64,000 nucleotides of DNA, taken from NCBI GenBank assembly GCA_922989275.2, contig OV277861.1:21358479-21422478 (forward strand). Direction: 5' to 3'. The stretch's first letter is position 1. Each line of letters opens with the position of its first letter. The notes under the pieces are model-generated. The model was given only the letters and a program-made list of their open reading frames with translations, made no database searches and was not told the DNA's origin. Shown here piece by piece: positions 31,132 to 41,154 of the stretch. Position numbers and translations under genes: made by a program. The DNA is from Gari tellinella. Its lineage: Eukaryota > Mollusca > Bivalvia > Cardiida > Psammobiidae.

Positions 31132-32693
31132 GTTGTGTGTGTGTATGTCAAAAAAACGAAATCAAATGTGTGTTGCATAAAAACGAACTCAAAAGTGTGT
31201 TGTGTTTCTAAGTAACATTGTAATTTTAAATATTCGTTAACTAATAATAACAATACCCAAAGAAATGAAAATTATCAAATCTTAGATTGCATTACATAGT
31301 ATGTAAATATGAAGCACAAGAGCTACTACTCTGAATGCCAGGAACAGTTGTGCAAGACTACATTACTTGTAGGAAAATGAAACACACGAGATAATGCTAT
31401 GAATGCCAGATACAGCTGCTATGATATCTATATGACATATATAAACTCTGCGGACTGAATGTTTATAAATGGTCTTGGTCTGCAGGGTTTTCCAAGTGTT
31501 AAATACCTTGGAAAGTTGGGAGAATTTCAGATTTTGTAATTATGATAATACCAATCGTCTGAAGTGTCACCATATATCAAACTTCAGAATGAAATGAAAA
31601 CATAATTATCTATCTGATAATTTTGCCCATCACTCCACACCGAGATATGATACAGAACATGTAACTCCTGAGTCCAGTTACCAAGAGCCAGATGTTATCT
31701 CGTGTTCAACCAGTAAAGATGTGACTTATACAGACATTGACTAATACCAAGAGCCAGATGTTGTTGAGGAAGAACTTAAGTTCAAAGCTTGGAAAACAAA
31801 GTTGGATATGACAATGGACAAGGGTATAAATATGACAATTCAAATAAGGAATCAGTAAAGATGTACTGTACCAAACCAGTACCGAATGAAAATGGAATAT
31901 ATCAATATAGGATCTGAATCTCCATTTGACTTTTACTGCAAGTTCTGTCAAGATATGTTAACATGATGGTTGGAAACATATCATAAATTGATCTCTTACC
32001 ATGAACATGACATGACATAAACACCGACTCAAGACGATATTGACAAGTACAATAAAGTATGTCAAAACTGACCCGGATAACTGATTATCACTGTGATATC
32101 ACTACAAAAACAATGAAGAAACCAATAGCATTTGTATCATAAACTCTCAACTCTGTGAAGACTTAACTCTCTATTAGTATATAGATATAGAATAGTAATC
32201 TCCAGCTGTGGAAACCAGACAGACTTAAATGAATGAATGAAATGGAATATATGCGATAAACGCAAATTACAAATATAACACTCAATTAGTGTTAATACTG
32301 GAAACCAGACACACTTAAATGAATGAAGGAAATGGAATAAATGCGATAAACGCCAATTACAAATTTCATGTCCAGAAAGATCTAAAGACTGGACAAACTA
32401 TCAAAGACGGGAAAACTAGACCAAACCACTATCATGAATATGGAAAAGACTAGGCTGATGAACGATAGAAGAGAATAGTATAATCAACTATCATGTATAT
32501 GGAAAAGACTAGGCTGATGAACGATAGAAGAGAATAGTATAATAAACAAACTAATAAAAGGTAGCTCTGATAGAAGAAGAAATAAACAAAAATAACGAAA
32601 ATAAACTAAACAAAAATAGAAAGACAGAAACCCCTATCCCCCTGTGGTCTGAAAAAAAACGAAAAATGAGCATTAACTACTGTCTATTACTGT
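31132..32693 (-). other. Spacer between pol and TatD ORF, with patches copied from coding regions
   Basis: No ORF of note. It holds a 59-bp duplication (32429-32487 and 32488-32545) and a diverged duplication of about 98 bp (32195-32365). Three stretches match distant coding parts of the same element in the same orientation: 31413-31439 with 34262-34288, 32187-32221 with 38294-38328, and 32365-32390 with 36713-36738. Confidence 0.7.
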
Positions 32694-34922
32694 CTATTTG
32701 GTTGAGGCCTTTGCCCTACACAGTGGACAGTAATAGTTATCTATATCCTCAGCCTCTTTCTCTGTAACATGAACACAACTACCATGATACCATTCCTCGC
32801 ACTCATCACACATTATCATAAATGACCCATCATCTGGTTTTTGGCAAATACAATAAAGTATGTCATTCTGATTGACCTTGGTTCCCTTTTCTCTCAATCT
32901 TTGTATCCAAACGGGAAGTATACGGTCTCTACATAATTTAAGCCGATCATGGTTAGCAGTTGCCGTTTTTTTATTGAAACGAACCTTGTAGATATACGGC
33001 GACAATCTATGAGTAATTAACCCTGGGCCTTTCCAAGGAGAAGATAATTTCCTACTCTTCCCTTTAACGGATGCCGTGTCACACAAATATATTACATCAC
33101 CGATCTCATACTTTTTAATATTGGTTTTAAGATCATGATCACGCTTCATTCTTTTTAAGTTCGTTCTTAACTCTTGTCTAGCAGTATCGTGAGCATATGT
33201 CATAGATTTTTCCAAATCTCTGACATAGGTGTCCATATTTCTATCCTGAGGATTTGCCCTAATAGGAAAAACTAAACTGGCAGGTTGATTTAATTCACGG
33301 CCAAGCATAAGTTTATTAGGTGTATAACCTGTTTGTCGGTTCACAGCAGATCGAAGAGCACTGGCGATTTGTGGTAAAAATCTGTCCCAATCGTCTTGAT
33401 CATCTCCAATATAACAGCGGACAGCATCCATCAGTGTACGGTTGTATCTTTCAACTTGTCCATTAGCTGATGGTCTGTAGGCAGTTGTACGGGTCTTATG
33501 TATTTCCAAGAGATCACATACTCTCTTAAACAATCTGCTTTCGAAATTAGAGCCCTGGTCAGTAAATATCTGGAAGGGATATCCAAATCTGGAGAAAAAC
33601 TCGTTTATAGCGGCTCTGGCGGTTACTTCAGCTGTCTGCGACTGTAACGGTATACACTCAACCCATTTAGTAAACTGGTCCACCATCATTAAAATATAAA
33701 CGTTTGAACGAGGCGTTTCAGGCAAAGGTCCCAAGAAATCTAAGTGGCAACGTTCCATTGGAATACCTGCATGAAATGTTGTCATTGGGCATTTAGCATG
33801 ACGTGTTGCTTTCTTGTTTCTGTTACACAAGCTGCAGGATAATACGTACTGCTGAGCATCTTTTGACATGCCATACCAGAAATAGCTCGATCTCAGCCTT
33901 TCTTGAGTTCTTCTTATGCCTTGATGGCCCGCAGAAGGTATATCATGAACCAATTGTAGTAATTGTGGTTGCAATCCCTTTGGAATAACCAACAGTTTCA
34001 TAGATTCTGTACCCTCGAACCATAACCTTTCATCCTTCCAGGAAAACATCTCCCTATTTACCCACATGTATTTGGTTGCTGAATTACATAACATTAGATC
34101 ATTATCAGACGGCTCTACTTGATTTCTGATCCAGTTCAATAATACAGTTAAGCTTTCATCTTTATCTAGCTCCTCAGTCAAATTAATGGGGACAAATAGA
34201 ACCGAATCCTGAGAATTTGCACAGATATTCAGCGGTTGCTGTATATGCAATGTTCCATCCGCAGCTGCTATGATATCTATATGACATAGATTGACCTCCG
34301 GATCTTCACTGCAACACCCTGAATGATCTCCCCACTGTACAATGGTTTGGCTCACAATTTGCATTGCCCTTACTGTAGGCGATTCTGTAATTTTGGTCAA
34401 TGGAACTACATCGTCGACCGTTTCCACAAATTCCGCCCAATTTTCATGTGCTTTTAAACAGTAAGGACATCCATGGCATGGTAAATTATTCAGATCAAAG
34501 GTCGTTAAACCGAGTCTATAGTTACGACACTTATCCTGACATTTCCTTGATAGTACATCCGCATTTACGTGCTTAGCACCAGGCCTATGAATTACTTTAA
34601 AATCATATTGACTTAGTTCTTCCAGCCATCTTGCTAGCTGTCCCTGCGGCTCCTTGAAGTTTAATAACCAGGCTAGGCTGCTATGATCTGTACGCACTGT
34701 AAAATGTCTCCCCAGTAAATAATGGCGATACTGACGGATAAACTTCACTACGGCCAATAGCTCCTTTCTGGTCACGCAGTAACGGATCTGTTCTTTGGAA
34801 AGTGACACACTTCCATAAGATACTACTTTTTCTTGTTCCCCTTGCATCTGGATCAATTCTGCTCCTATAGCGTAGTTGGATGCATCGGTGTCCAAGACAA
34901 ATGGATCCTTATTATTAGGCAA
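32694..34922 (-). CDS. pol: Pol of element 2, distal part: RNase H, integrase and PHD finger
   Basis: 742 residues. The N-terminus is RNase H (V-L-D-T-D-A-S-N-Y-A-I-G). Next comes an integrase zinc module (H-x4-H ... C-S-L-C-N-R-N), then the DDE core with H-L-D-F-L-G-P, F-T-D-Q-G-S-N-F and N-G-Q-V-E-R-Y-N, then a GPY/F-like C-terminal module. The last 50 residues form a PHD finger: C-I-C, C-D-E-C, W-Y-H-G-S-C and Y-C-P-L-C, ending just before the stop. PHD fingers read histone tails, so this may steer integration, as chromodomains do in other Gypsy elements. The first codon is not a true start: the frame is continuous with the RT ORF except for a 1-nt shift near 34930. Confidence 0.92.
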   Translation of the reverse strand: MPNNKDPFVLDTDASNYAIGAELIQMQGEQEKVVSYGSVSLSKEQIRYCVTRKELLAVVKFIRQYRHYLLGRHFTVRTDHSSLAWLLNFKEPQGQLARWLEELSQYDFKVIHRPGAKHVNADVLSRKCQDKCRNYRLGLTTFDLNNLPCHGCPYCLKAHENWAEFVETVDDVVPLTKITESPTVRAMQIVSQTIVQWGDHSGCCSEDPEVNLCHIDIIAAADGTLHIQQPLNICANSQDSVLFVPINLTEELDKDESLTVLLNWIRNQVEPSDNDLMLCNSATKYMWVNREMFSWKDERLWFEGTESMKLLVIPKGLQPQLLQLVHDIPSAGHQGIRRTQERLRSSYFWYGMSKDAQQYVLSCSLCNRNKKATRHAKCPMTTFHAGIPMERCHLDFLGPLPETPRSNVYILMMVDQFTKWVECIPLQSQTAEVTARAAINEFFSRFGYPFQIFTDQGSNFESRLFKRVCDLLEIHKTRTTAYRPSANGQVERYNRTLMDAVRCYIGDDQDDWDRFLPQIASALRSAVNRQTGYTPNKLMLGRELNQPASLVFPIRANPQDRNMDTYVRDLEKSMTYAHDTARQELRTNLKRMKRDHDLKTNIKKYEIGDVIYLCDTASVKGKSRKLSSPWKGPGLITHRLSPYIYKVRFNKKTATANHDRLKLCRDRILPVWIQRLREKGTKVNQNDILYCICQKPDDGSFMIMCDECEEWYHGSCVHVTEKEAEDIDNYYCPLCRAKASTK

Positions 34923-34924
34923 AG

Positions 34925-37242
34925 CTAATGGGGTGGGGTGGTTAACGCAATCTTAATAGCCTCGAATGCGTCTTGTTGCTCGGGATTCCAATAGAACGCC
35001 TGTTTTCCGGTTATACGATACAAAGGTACTGCCATCTTGGCGAAATCCTTAATAAACAACCGATGGTAATTTGCCAAACCCAGGAATTGTTCTACCTGAC
35101 GGGTATTAGCTGGACAATCCCAGTTTAGAACTGTCTCTATATGTTCATTGGTAATTTTCATCCCCGTTTCGCTAACCAAACGTCCCAAGAATTCCACTTC
35201 GTTACGAAACAGTATACACTTTTTGGGCTTAAGCTTTAATTGGTAAAAACGCAATCTCTCAAAGACTTCCCTCAAGTTTTCGAGATGCTCTGAGAAGGTT
35301 TTACCGAGGACTAATATATCGTCCAAAAAAGCCAGGACTATATTCCAATTTAAGCCTCTTAATACTAGATTCATAACCCTAGAGTAGGTAGCCGGTGCGT
35401 TGCAGAGCCCAAATGCCATTCGAACAAATTCAAATAAACCATACTTTGTGGTGAAAGCAGTCTTCTTCTGGTCTTCATCGGCTATCTTGATCTGCCAATA
35501 TGCAGAGTTGGCATCTAATTTCGAAAAATAGATATTTCCCGCCAAGGTGTCGGTGCAATCGTCAACCATGGGCAACGGAAAAACATCTTTTGTCGTTGCT
35601 GCGTTAAGAGCGCGATAATCGACGCACCAGCGTACGCTGGAATCGCGTTTCCTAATGAGCACAGGCGCCGAGGCCCATTCGGATACTGATGGCTTGATAA
35701 CATCGGCCTTGAGCATCTTTTCTAAATGTGCTTCCTCCTCTGCGGCAAAGCATGCAGGTGTTCTTCGAAACCTTTGTTTTACGGGTTTTGCATCTTCAGT
35801 GTCAATATGGTGTTCCATAGCCGTGAAGTTACCTAAATCGAACTCACTTCGGGCGAACACATCCTGATATTGTCCTAACAGATTTCCCACATCTCTAACC
35901 TCAGATTCTGATAAGTGTTCCGACGATCGTTTCAATAGATCTTGTAGATGATCCGGAATCACGGGACTTTCCATATCTTCTGGTAATGAAGTGCATGTTG
36001 ACTTGCAATCTGGGCTGTCCTCGGCCACAGACATTGCTGCCTCTATTTCTTCAGCGTCTCCAATTACTTTAGACTTCCGCAGATTTACAACATCATCAGA
36101 AGGGTTAATAACGCAAATAACTGGCTCCTTCGAGTCTCCATACAAGATCTTAGGAATCATAACGTTTAGATCCTTCCGAGGTGTTAGGAAATAGTCGGTC
36201 AATGGATCATCAAGCTTGCATGTAACCATTTTCACACTATGTGGTGGAATAATTACAGTCTTTGGTAAGGTGACTTTCGATATTTTAAGAATCTTGTTTG
36301 GATTTCCATAGTGCATCGGAACCACCTCATCACCTACGGTTAGGGTTGATTCTTGAATATCCAATTTGCACTTCCATTTCCTCATGAAGTCTATGCCTAG
36401 CAACATATCATCAGTAATAGGAGCGACGTATATGTTTTCTGTAAACTCATGGGTACCGAGAATCAGGTCCACTGGTCCAACCAAACAACCTTTCATCTGG
36501 GCATCCCTGGCAGCAGTGTTGAATATAATATTCTTAACTTTCTTTGGATTAGGCTTCAAAGTGGCATATAACCGATCCGAAATTACTGTTACTTCGGCAG
36601 CTGTATCCACGATTGCGTTAATGCTGTGTCTTTCAATAGATATAGGCACTTTAAACATTGTGCTTGAGTTCACAATGCAAATTTTGGGATGCAAATCTGG
36701 GTCATATTCAAGTTCATGTCCAGAAAGATCTAAAGACTTGTCCTCTGCTACGGAATAGTCATCCTGCAGTTCTTTAGTCTCCTCCCCCTCCTCTATTTCG
36801 GTCAAGATACCCGGATCTTCCGTTGGATAGAGTTTTGCCATTTCCTCCTTATTGTATTGAAAATCAGACAACTGCATAGTACTAAAATTATCATCTATTA
36901 ATCCAAAAGATAAGCTGTCATTGTGCTCTTCATTGTCCTCTTCATCTTTGATTATATTATCGAACAGTTCAGATCCATAGCGACTTTCCTCACTTGTCAA
37001 GTGATCACGGTCAGCAATAAGTTGTTCGCGAAATACTGGCTCTTCATGCACACAGCTATTCGACTCGCTTTGAGAGTGACCCAAATTTGCTGCCTGCGCC
37101 AATTCTGTTTCTTCATCCGTCTGTACTTGCATACAGATACTAGACTCTCTTTGAGAGTTAGCCCAGTTTTCTGCCTGCAACTTGTTTTGAGGCTCTAACG
37201 GGATTCGGATCGACTCTTGCCCCACTGTGCCGATCCATTCTC
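34925..37242 (-). CDS. pol: Pol of element 2, proximal part: protease and reverse transcriptase
   Basis: Open in the -1 frame from the slippery heptamer at 37243-37249 to a stop at 34925-34927. An acidic spacer of about 190 residues precedes a retropepsin with I-V-D-T-A-A-E (DTA in place of DTG/DSG). The RT has K-L-D-A-N-S-A-Y-W-Q, A-F-G-L-C-N-A-P-A-T and the F-L-D-D catalytic box. The ORF ends soon after the RT connection. The stop is caused by a shift in a C-rich tract (34928-34945) just before RNase H, because the next ORF starts in the neighbouring frame only a few bases away. Sequencing error, a recent mutation or a second recoding site are all possible. Confidence 0.9.
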
Positions 37243-39270
37243 GTTTAAAGTCTCCCCTTTAACTGGTGTACTCCTTGTTGTATAATTCAATGGGTTCTTA
37301 TTAGTAGGCGGTTGTAATGTCGCTGGCTGGACATATCTTGGCGGTTGACCATATCCAGGCTGCCTACCTCCATAATTTGGCTGATTAATCCCATAATTCG
37401 GTTGATTAATCCCGTAATTCGGTTGATTAATCCCGTAATTCGGTTGATTAATCCCGTAATCTGGCTGTTTTTGAATTTGTTTGTCAGCACTTTGCTGTTC
37501 AAAAGTTTGTCTACCTAGTGGACAGTCCTTACGAAAATGGTTTGGATTCCCACATCTAAAACATTTCTGCGGTGACGGAGATCTAGCACGAGGTTGCACC
37601 GATTGTTGTGCGTTAGTAAATTTATCAAAATTACTAGACATTATGCTCAAATGTGTAGTTAACGAATCCATTTTCCCGGATACAAGATCCATCCTAGCTG
37701 TAAGCATAGCCAGATTACTGTCTGTGCGGTCACTTTTATCCTCTAAGGACTTTAAACGGTTTCCCAAGATTGCGGCATCAGACTCACTAAATCTAACCCT
37801 TTGTGGCGAATTGTTTCGTACCGAAGGTGAACGAGTTCCCATTTTACGGACATCATATTCATCATAATCAGATTCCAAAAACTTTTTCACCTGAGGATTA
37901 TCTTTCTTAAGGGCACTTTTAAGTTCTGGTTGAGCTTCTTCATTACTATACATGACACTCATCGAGTGAGTAAACCATTTATAGCTAAGAAGGGCCTCTT
38001 GCATGCCTTGTGGCTGTTTACTTAAAATATGTAAACCCGCTCTTTTATCTAAAAGACCTTGACAAAACTTCAAAGTAGCATGTTTTTCAATTTGATCCCC
38101 CCTTAAATCTTTAAATGCTAACTGAGCAAGTTGAGAGACACGGTCAGACCAATCTATAACTTCCTCATTAGATTTCTGGGTAATATATTGAAATTCGATT
38201 TGTGACGCCTCCGGAATTTCCTGCTGTCCAAATCTATGTGTCAATTTATTGATCAAATCAAAATATTCTAAATTAGGCTCTTTTTCGCTCAACATAGAAT
38301 AGTAATCTCCAGCTGTGGAAACCAGACATAGACTTAAATGGGTTTTTCGCTGTTTCGCGTCCCAATGTTTTTCTTCAGAAAAAGTATTAAATTTGGCTAA
38401 GAACGTCTTCCATCTTGATTTCCCATCGTATGAGATAGATCTCCCTATACTCAAATATTGACTATCCGGGGACCTTTGGGTATTCCTTTCATTACCTTCC
38501 GGCCTCCCTTTGGGAATGGTATAGTCGGTCTTCTCATCTCTCTCTTTTGGCTGGTATGGATTCAGATTACTATATTCATCATTCTCATATTCCTCATCAT
38601 GTCTGGATGAATTACGGAAATATGAATCCCTTGAACGGTCATCCCTTCTGGACCTGGATGGTTTACCTGGGGTTTGACGTTTATTATTAAGCGACCGATT
38701 ATCAAAACGGTTCTGTTGTGATCTGTCATCCTGACGATTATATTGGGACCTATCATTATACTGGGACCTATCATTATATTGAGACCTATCATTATATTGA
38801 GATCTATCATTATATTGAGATCTATCATTATATTGAGATCTATCATTATATTGGGACCTATCGTCAGATCTATAAAAAGGATTGCCTCCGTCATCTGACT
38901 GATTATAATGTTGTCTACCGTCAGATCTATAAGTTGGTCGACCTCTGCCATCAGAACGGTTGTGTTGGTAGTCCATATTTGATCTTGAGGAACGGTCATA
39001 ACCTAAATATCCTGCGTCATCGTTTGAACCCTTATACCCATAACCAGATGTCGAAAAATCTATACTTCTCAAGCATTCACCCATGTTAACCAAATACGGT
39101 ATATCACGGAAGTCATTCTCGGTTATAGAACCATATTTATCCCTAAACCGCATTATATCCTCTGCTAAGCGCTGACTAGAGCCTGGCAGATCTAATAAAT
39201 CCCTGTATGTACAGGAATTAATTCTTATTCTAGCCATTTTGGCTAATCTTGGTTGGACGTTATCATCCAA
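37195..39270 (-). CDS. gag: Gag of element 2 with N-terminal helix-hairpin-helix-like segment
   Basis: 691 residues. Residues 14-60 (I-N-S-C-T-Y-R-D-L-L-D-L-P-G ... I-M-R-F-R-D-K-Y-G) resemble ComEA-type helix-hairpin-helix DNA-binding motifs. A low-complexity region has six or seven S-Q-Y-N-D-R units coded by an 18-bp minisatellite (about 38745-38870). The capsid region follows (W-K-T-F-L-A-K-F ... Y-Y-S-M-L), then one CCHC knuckle (C-F-R-C-G-N-P-N-H-F-R-K-D-C) and four N-Y-G-I-N-Q-P units (37370-37460). It is the particle-forming protein. The N-terminal motif is unusual for Gag and is assigned by pattern only. Confidence 0.88.
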   Translation of the reverse strand: MDDNVQPRLAKMARIRINSCTYRDLLDLPGSSQRLAEDIMRFRDKYGSITENDFRDIPYLVNMGECLRSIDFSTSGYGYKGSNDDAGYLGYDRSSRSNMDYQHNRSDGRGRPTYRSDGRQHYNQSDDGGNPFYRSDDRSQYNDRSQYNDRSQYNDRSQYNDRSQYNDRSQYNDRSQYNRQDDRSQQNRFDNRSLNNKRQTPGKPSRSRRDDRSRDSYFRNSSRHDEEYENDEYSNLNPYQPKERDEKTDYTIPKGRPEGNERNTQRSPDSQYLSIGRSISYDGKSRWKTFLAKFNTFSEEKHWDAKQRKTHLSLCLVSTAGDYYSMLSEKEPNLEYFDLINKLTHRFGQQEIPEASQIEFQYITQKSNEEVIDWSDRVSQLAQLAFKDLRGDQIEKHATLKFCQGLLDKRAGLHILSKQPQGMQEALLSYKWFTHSMSVMYSNEEAQPELKSALKKDNPQVKKFLESDYDEYDVRKMGTRSPSVRNNSPQRVRFSESDAAILGNRLKSLEDKSDRTDSNLAMLTARMDLVSGKMDSLTTHLSIMSSNFDKFTNAQQSVQPRARSPSPQKCFRCGNPNHFRKDCPLGRQTFEQQSADKQIQKQPDYGINQPNYGINQPNYGINQPNYGINQPNYGGRQPGYGQPPRYVQPATLQPPTNKNPLNYTTRSTPVKGETLNENGSAQWGKSRSESR
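37207..37249 (-). promoter_or_regulatory. Programmed -1 frameshift signal at gag-pol junction (element 2)
   Basis: The gag frame reads T-TTA-AAC (37243-37249 on the minus strand). After a 6-nt spacer (GAGAAT), GGATCGG pairs with TCGATCC to form a 7-bp stem with a loop of about 16 nt. Pol is open in the -1 frame from the heptamer onward, and gag continues 15 codons to its stop at 37195-37197. Heptamer and spacer length are the same as in element 1. Confidence 0.84.
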
Positions 39271-40491
39271 ATAGACAGTCTTAGACAGTAGTTAATGCTA
39301 TCATAATACAAATATTTATCATTCACCCAAATACATTAACGGGTAGAACAGATATAATATTCAAGCATTTACCAAATGAGGTTAAATTTTGCATTAAATA
39401 TGGCCAAAAATTTGTGAGTCCTTTCTAAATAGTAAAGTTTCACATAATTCACACAAAATACAAAAAAAAAATTTATCATGTATATCTAAAGATATCAAAC
39501 AGATATCAGAAGATATCAACAGATATCAGCTGATAACAAAAACTACCAAATGCCTAAATACTTAAACATCAATGTCTAGGGTAGCAAGCTACTCAATCCA
39601 CCTGATACCGCGAGACAAAGTGTAAAAAATGCCAAAATATAATTGTGCAATATCAAGATATCCTTTAGATATCAGGATATAAACTTTAAATAGTCAAATA
39701 TTTAAAAAGCACATGTTCATAATTTTTTGTTGAACACGTGACAAGTCGGTCTCACATTTAAAGCAAATTTCATAGACCAAATTAAATTCCAGTATAGAAA
39801 GGAAATTTTTACAACAATTTGGTTGTAAAACTACTTATAAGAACTGTTCACGTAGTGACAATAGACTAATAAAATTTAGAAAAAGATTGAAATAATCAAT
39901 CCCGATGTCACGTGGTTTCACGGACAGCCAAAGTGAGAATATTTTCGAAATTTGTACAAATTATGTTTATTATAAATTCAGAAATTCCAAAAAAGAAGGC
40001 TGAAGCCTCTTATTATTCTCAGAAAATGGTTTGTTTATGCACACAATACCTGTGCGCCACGGCAGCAAATTTAAACTAACCCATTCAAAGAGCATGCCGC
40101 ACCCATGACAAGTTTTCGAAACCCATCGAAAAAATATCACAAATTACAATAAAAATTTGCAAATTATTCTCATAAAATGCTAGTTTGTGCACACAATACC
40201 TGTGCGCCACGGCGGCAAATTTAAACTAACCCATTTAAAAAGCACGCCGCACCCATGACAAGTTCTCGAAACCCATCGAAAAAATGTCACAACTTCAACA
40301 AAATTTGCAAATTATTCTACCTACACGGTTAAAACAACCCAGTTTTACCCCGTGACCTAAGCAATAACTATGCAAGAATCATTGAATCCCCGCTAAACTT
40401 TGCTAAATGTCACCACGTGAATCAGTCCAGATTCCATGTGATCGACCGAATTTGCCCAAGTTTTTGCGCTATTAAAATGGAAAAAAAATTA
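39271..40491 (-). other. 5' leader of Gypsy-like element 2
   Basis: About 1.2 kb between primer site and gag. It holds a diverged direct repeat of about 130-170 bp (near 40010-40150 and 40165-40310, with CACACAATACCTGTGCGCC in both) and a cluster of GATATCA words (39485-39540). No ORF is recognised. It could contain a packaging signal. Confidence 0.55.
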
Positions 40492-40506
40492 CTGCTCGCA
40501 GCGCCA
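40492..40506 (-). other. Primer binding site, tRNA-Ser type
   Basis: One base inside the 5' LTR the minus strand reads TGGCGCTGCGAGCAG, complementary to a tRNA 3' end CTGCTCGCAGCGCCA. From what I recall of animal tRNA-Ser genes (3' ends like CTGCTCACAGCG plus CCA), serine is the best candidate. Confidence 0.65.
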
Positions 40507-40507
40507 T

Positions 40508-40751
40508 TATAGTGAAACGATACTATTAGTAATAAATAAACTCACCATGAGTAGTTTCAAGACCGGGATGGTCGGATGTACGTTGATATAACTTCGTAGA
40601 AGCATCAGCTAGGTAGTACGTCTGTACGGTAAGAGAACAAGGTATCGTCTGGGAAGTCTTGTGTGCAAAAGCTGGAACCCGGATGAATAGGCGTAGACTA
40701 AACCATGGACTGTACATACACATCCGGCCTGGCATATGCGGTTTCACCACA
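40508..40751 (-). repeat. 5' LTR of Gypsy-like element 2
   Basis: Partner of 27402-27645. The first bases after it are the CTAG target duplication and the right half of the split MITE. Confidence 0.92.
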
Positions 40752-40951
40752 CTAGGATACAGAAAATAGTTCTAATGCTAGATATTCAGAACTGTATAAA
40801 AAGAAATTATTTTCTTCAGTGGAGGAATAAATGAATTGCGTAAAAATGCGTATTTATGGGGTAATGGGTTAACAACAATCATGGAGTATCAGGGCCTCCA
40901 TAAGTTGATCATGAAAATTCCTAAGATTTCCAAATGTTTCATTTTTCCAGC

Positions 40952-41035
40952 GTGATAACTTAAAGCAGATTGAAAACAGAATGCACATTATGGCGCATTC
41001 TGCTTTACTTTCAGCCTACTTTAAGCAATCATCTA
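40952..41035. repeat. Hairpin fragment of MITE family A
   Basis: Palindrome with ACTTAAAGCAGATTGAAAAC and CTTTACTTTCAGCCTACTTT around GCACATTATGGCGC. Terminal TTAA ends are missing. Confidence 0.65.
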
Positions 41036-41154
41036 TGAGGATAAACGTCCAAAAATTTCGGAAAAATCTGGAGAAATTAGGATTAATCAGTGTTTTTTGT
41101 GCTGTTCGAGGCGAAACTCATCCATTTTTTCATCTCTAAAACGTTTTGTTCATT

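Larger units (their letters stand above)
27402..40751 (-). mobile_element. Gypsy-like LTR retrotransposon 2 with PHD-integrase and TatD ORF
   Basis: A 13.35-kb element with 244-bp LTRs (27402-27645 and 40508-40751) that differ at about three bases by eye, and a 4-bp target duplication CTAG that restores the interrupted MITE exactly. Minus-strand order: 5' LTR, tRNA-Ser-type primer site, leader, gag, -1 frameshift signal, protease-RT, RNase H-integrase-PHD, a 1.56-kb spacer, a TatD-containing ORF, 3' tandem repeats, purine tract, 3' LTR. Apart from a 1-nt shift between RT and RNase H, all ORFs are open. It lies in RARS1 intron 1 in antisense orientation. Confidence 0.93.
27268..40872 (+). mobile_element. 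TTAA-type hairpin MITE A, split by Gypsy-like element 2
   Basis: The left part is 27268-27401: TTAACCCATTCCCCCATA, then a hairpin of about 75 bp with CTTAAAGCAGGTTGAAAGTA arms. The right part is 40752-40872, ending TATGGGGTAATGGGTTAA. The LTR element sits between two copies of CTAG (27398-27401 and 40752-40755). Full copies at 47723-47968 and 50170-50424 show the uninterrupted order. In RARS1 intron 1. Confidence 0.85.
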
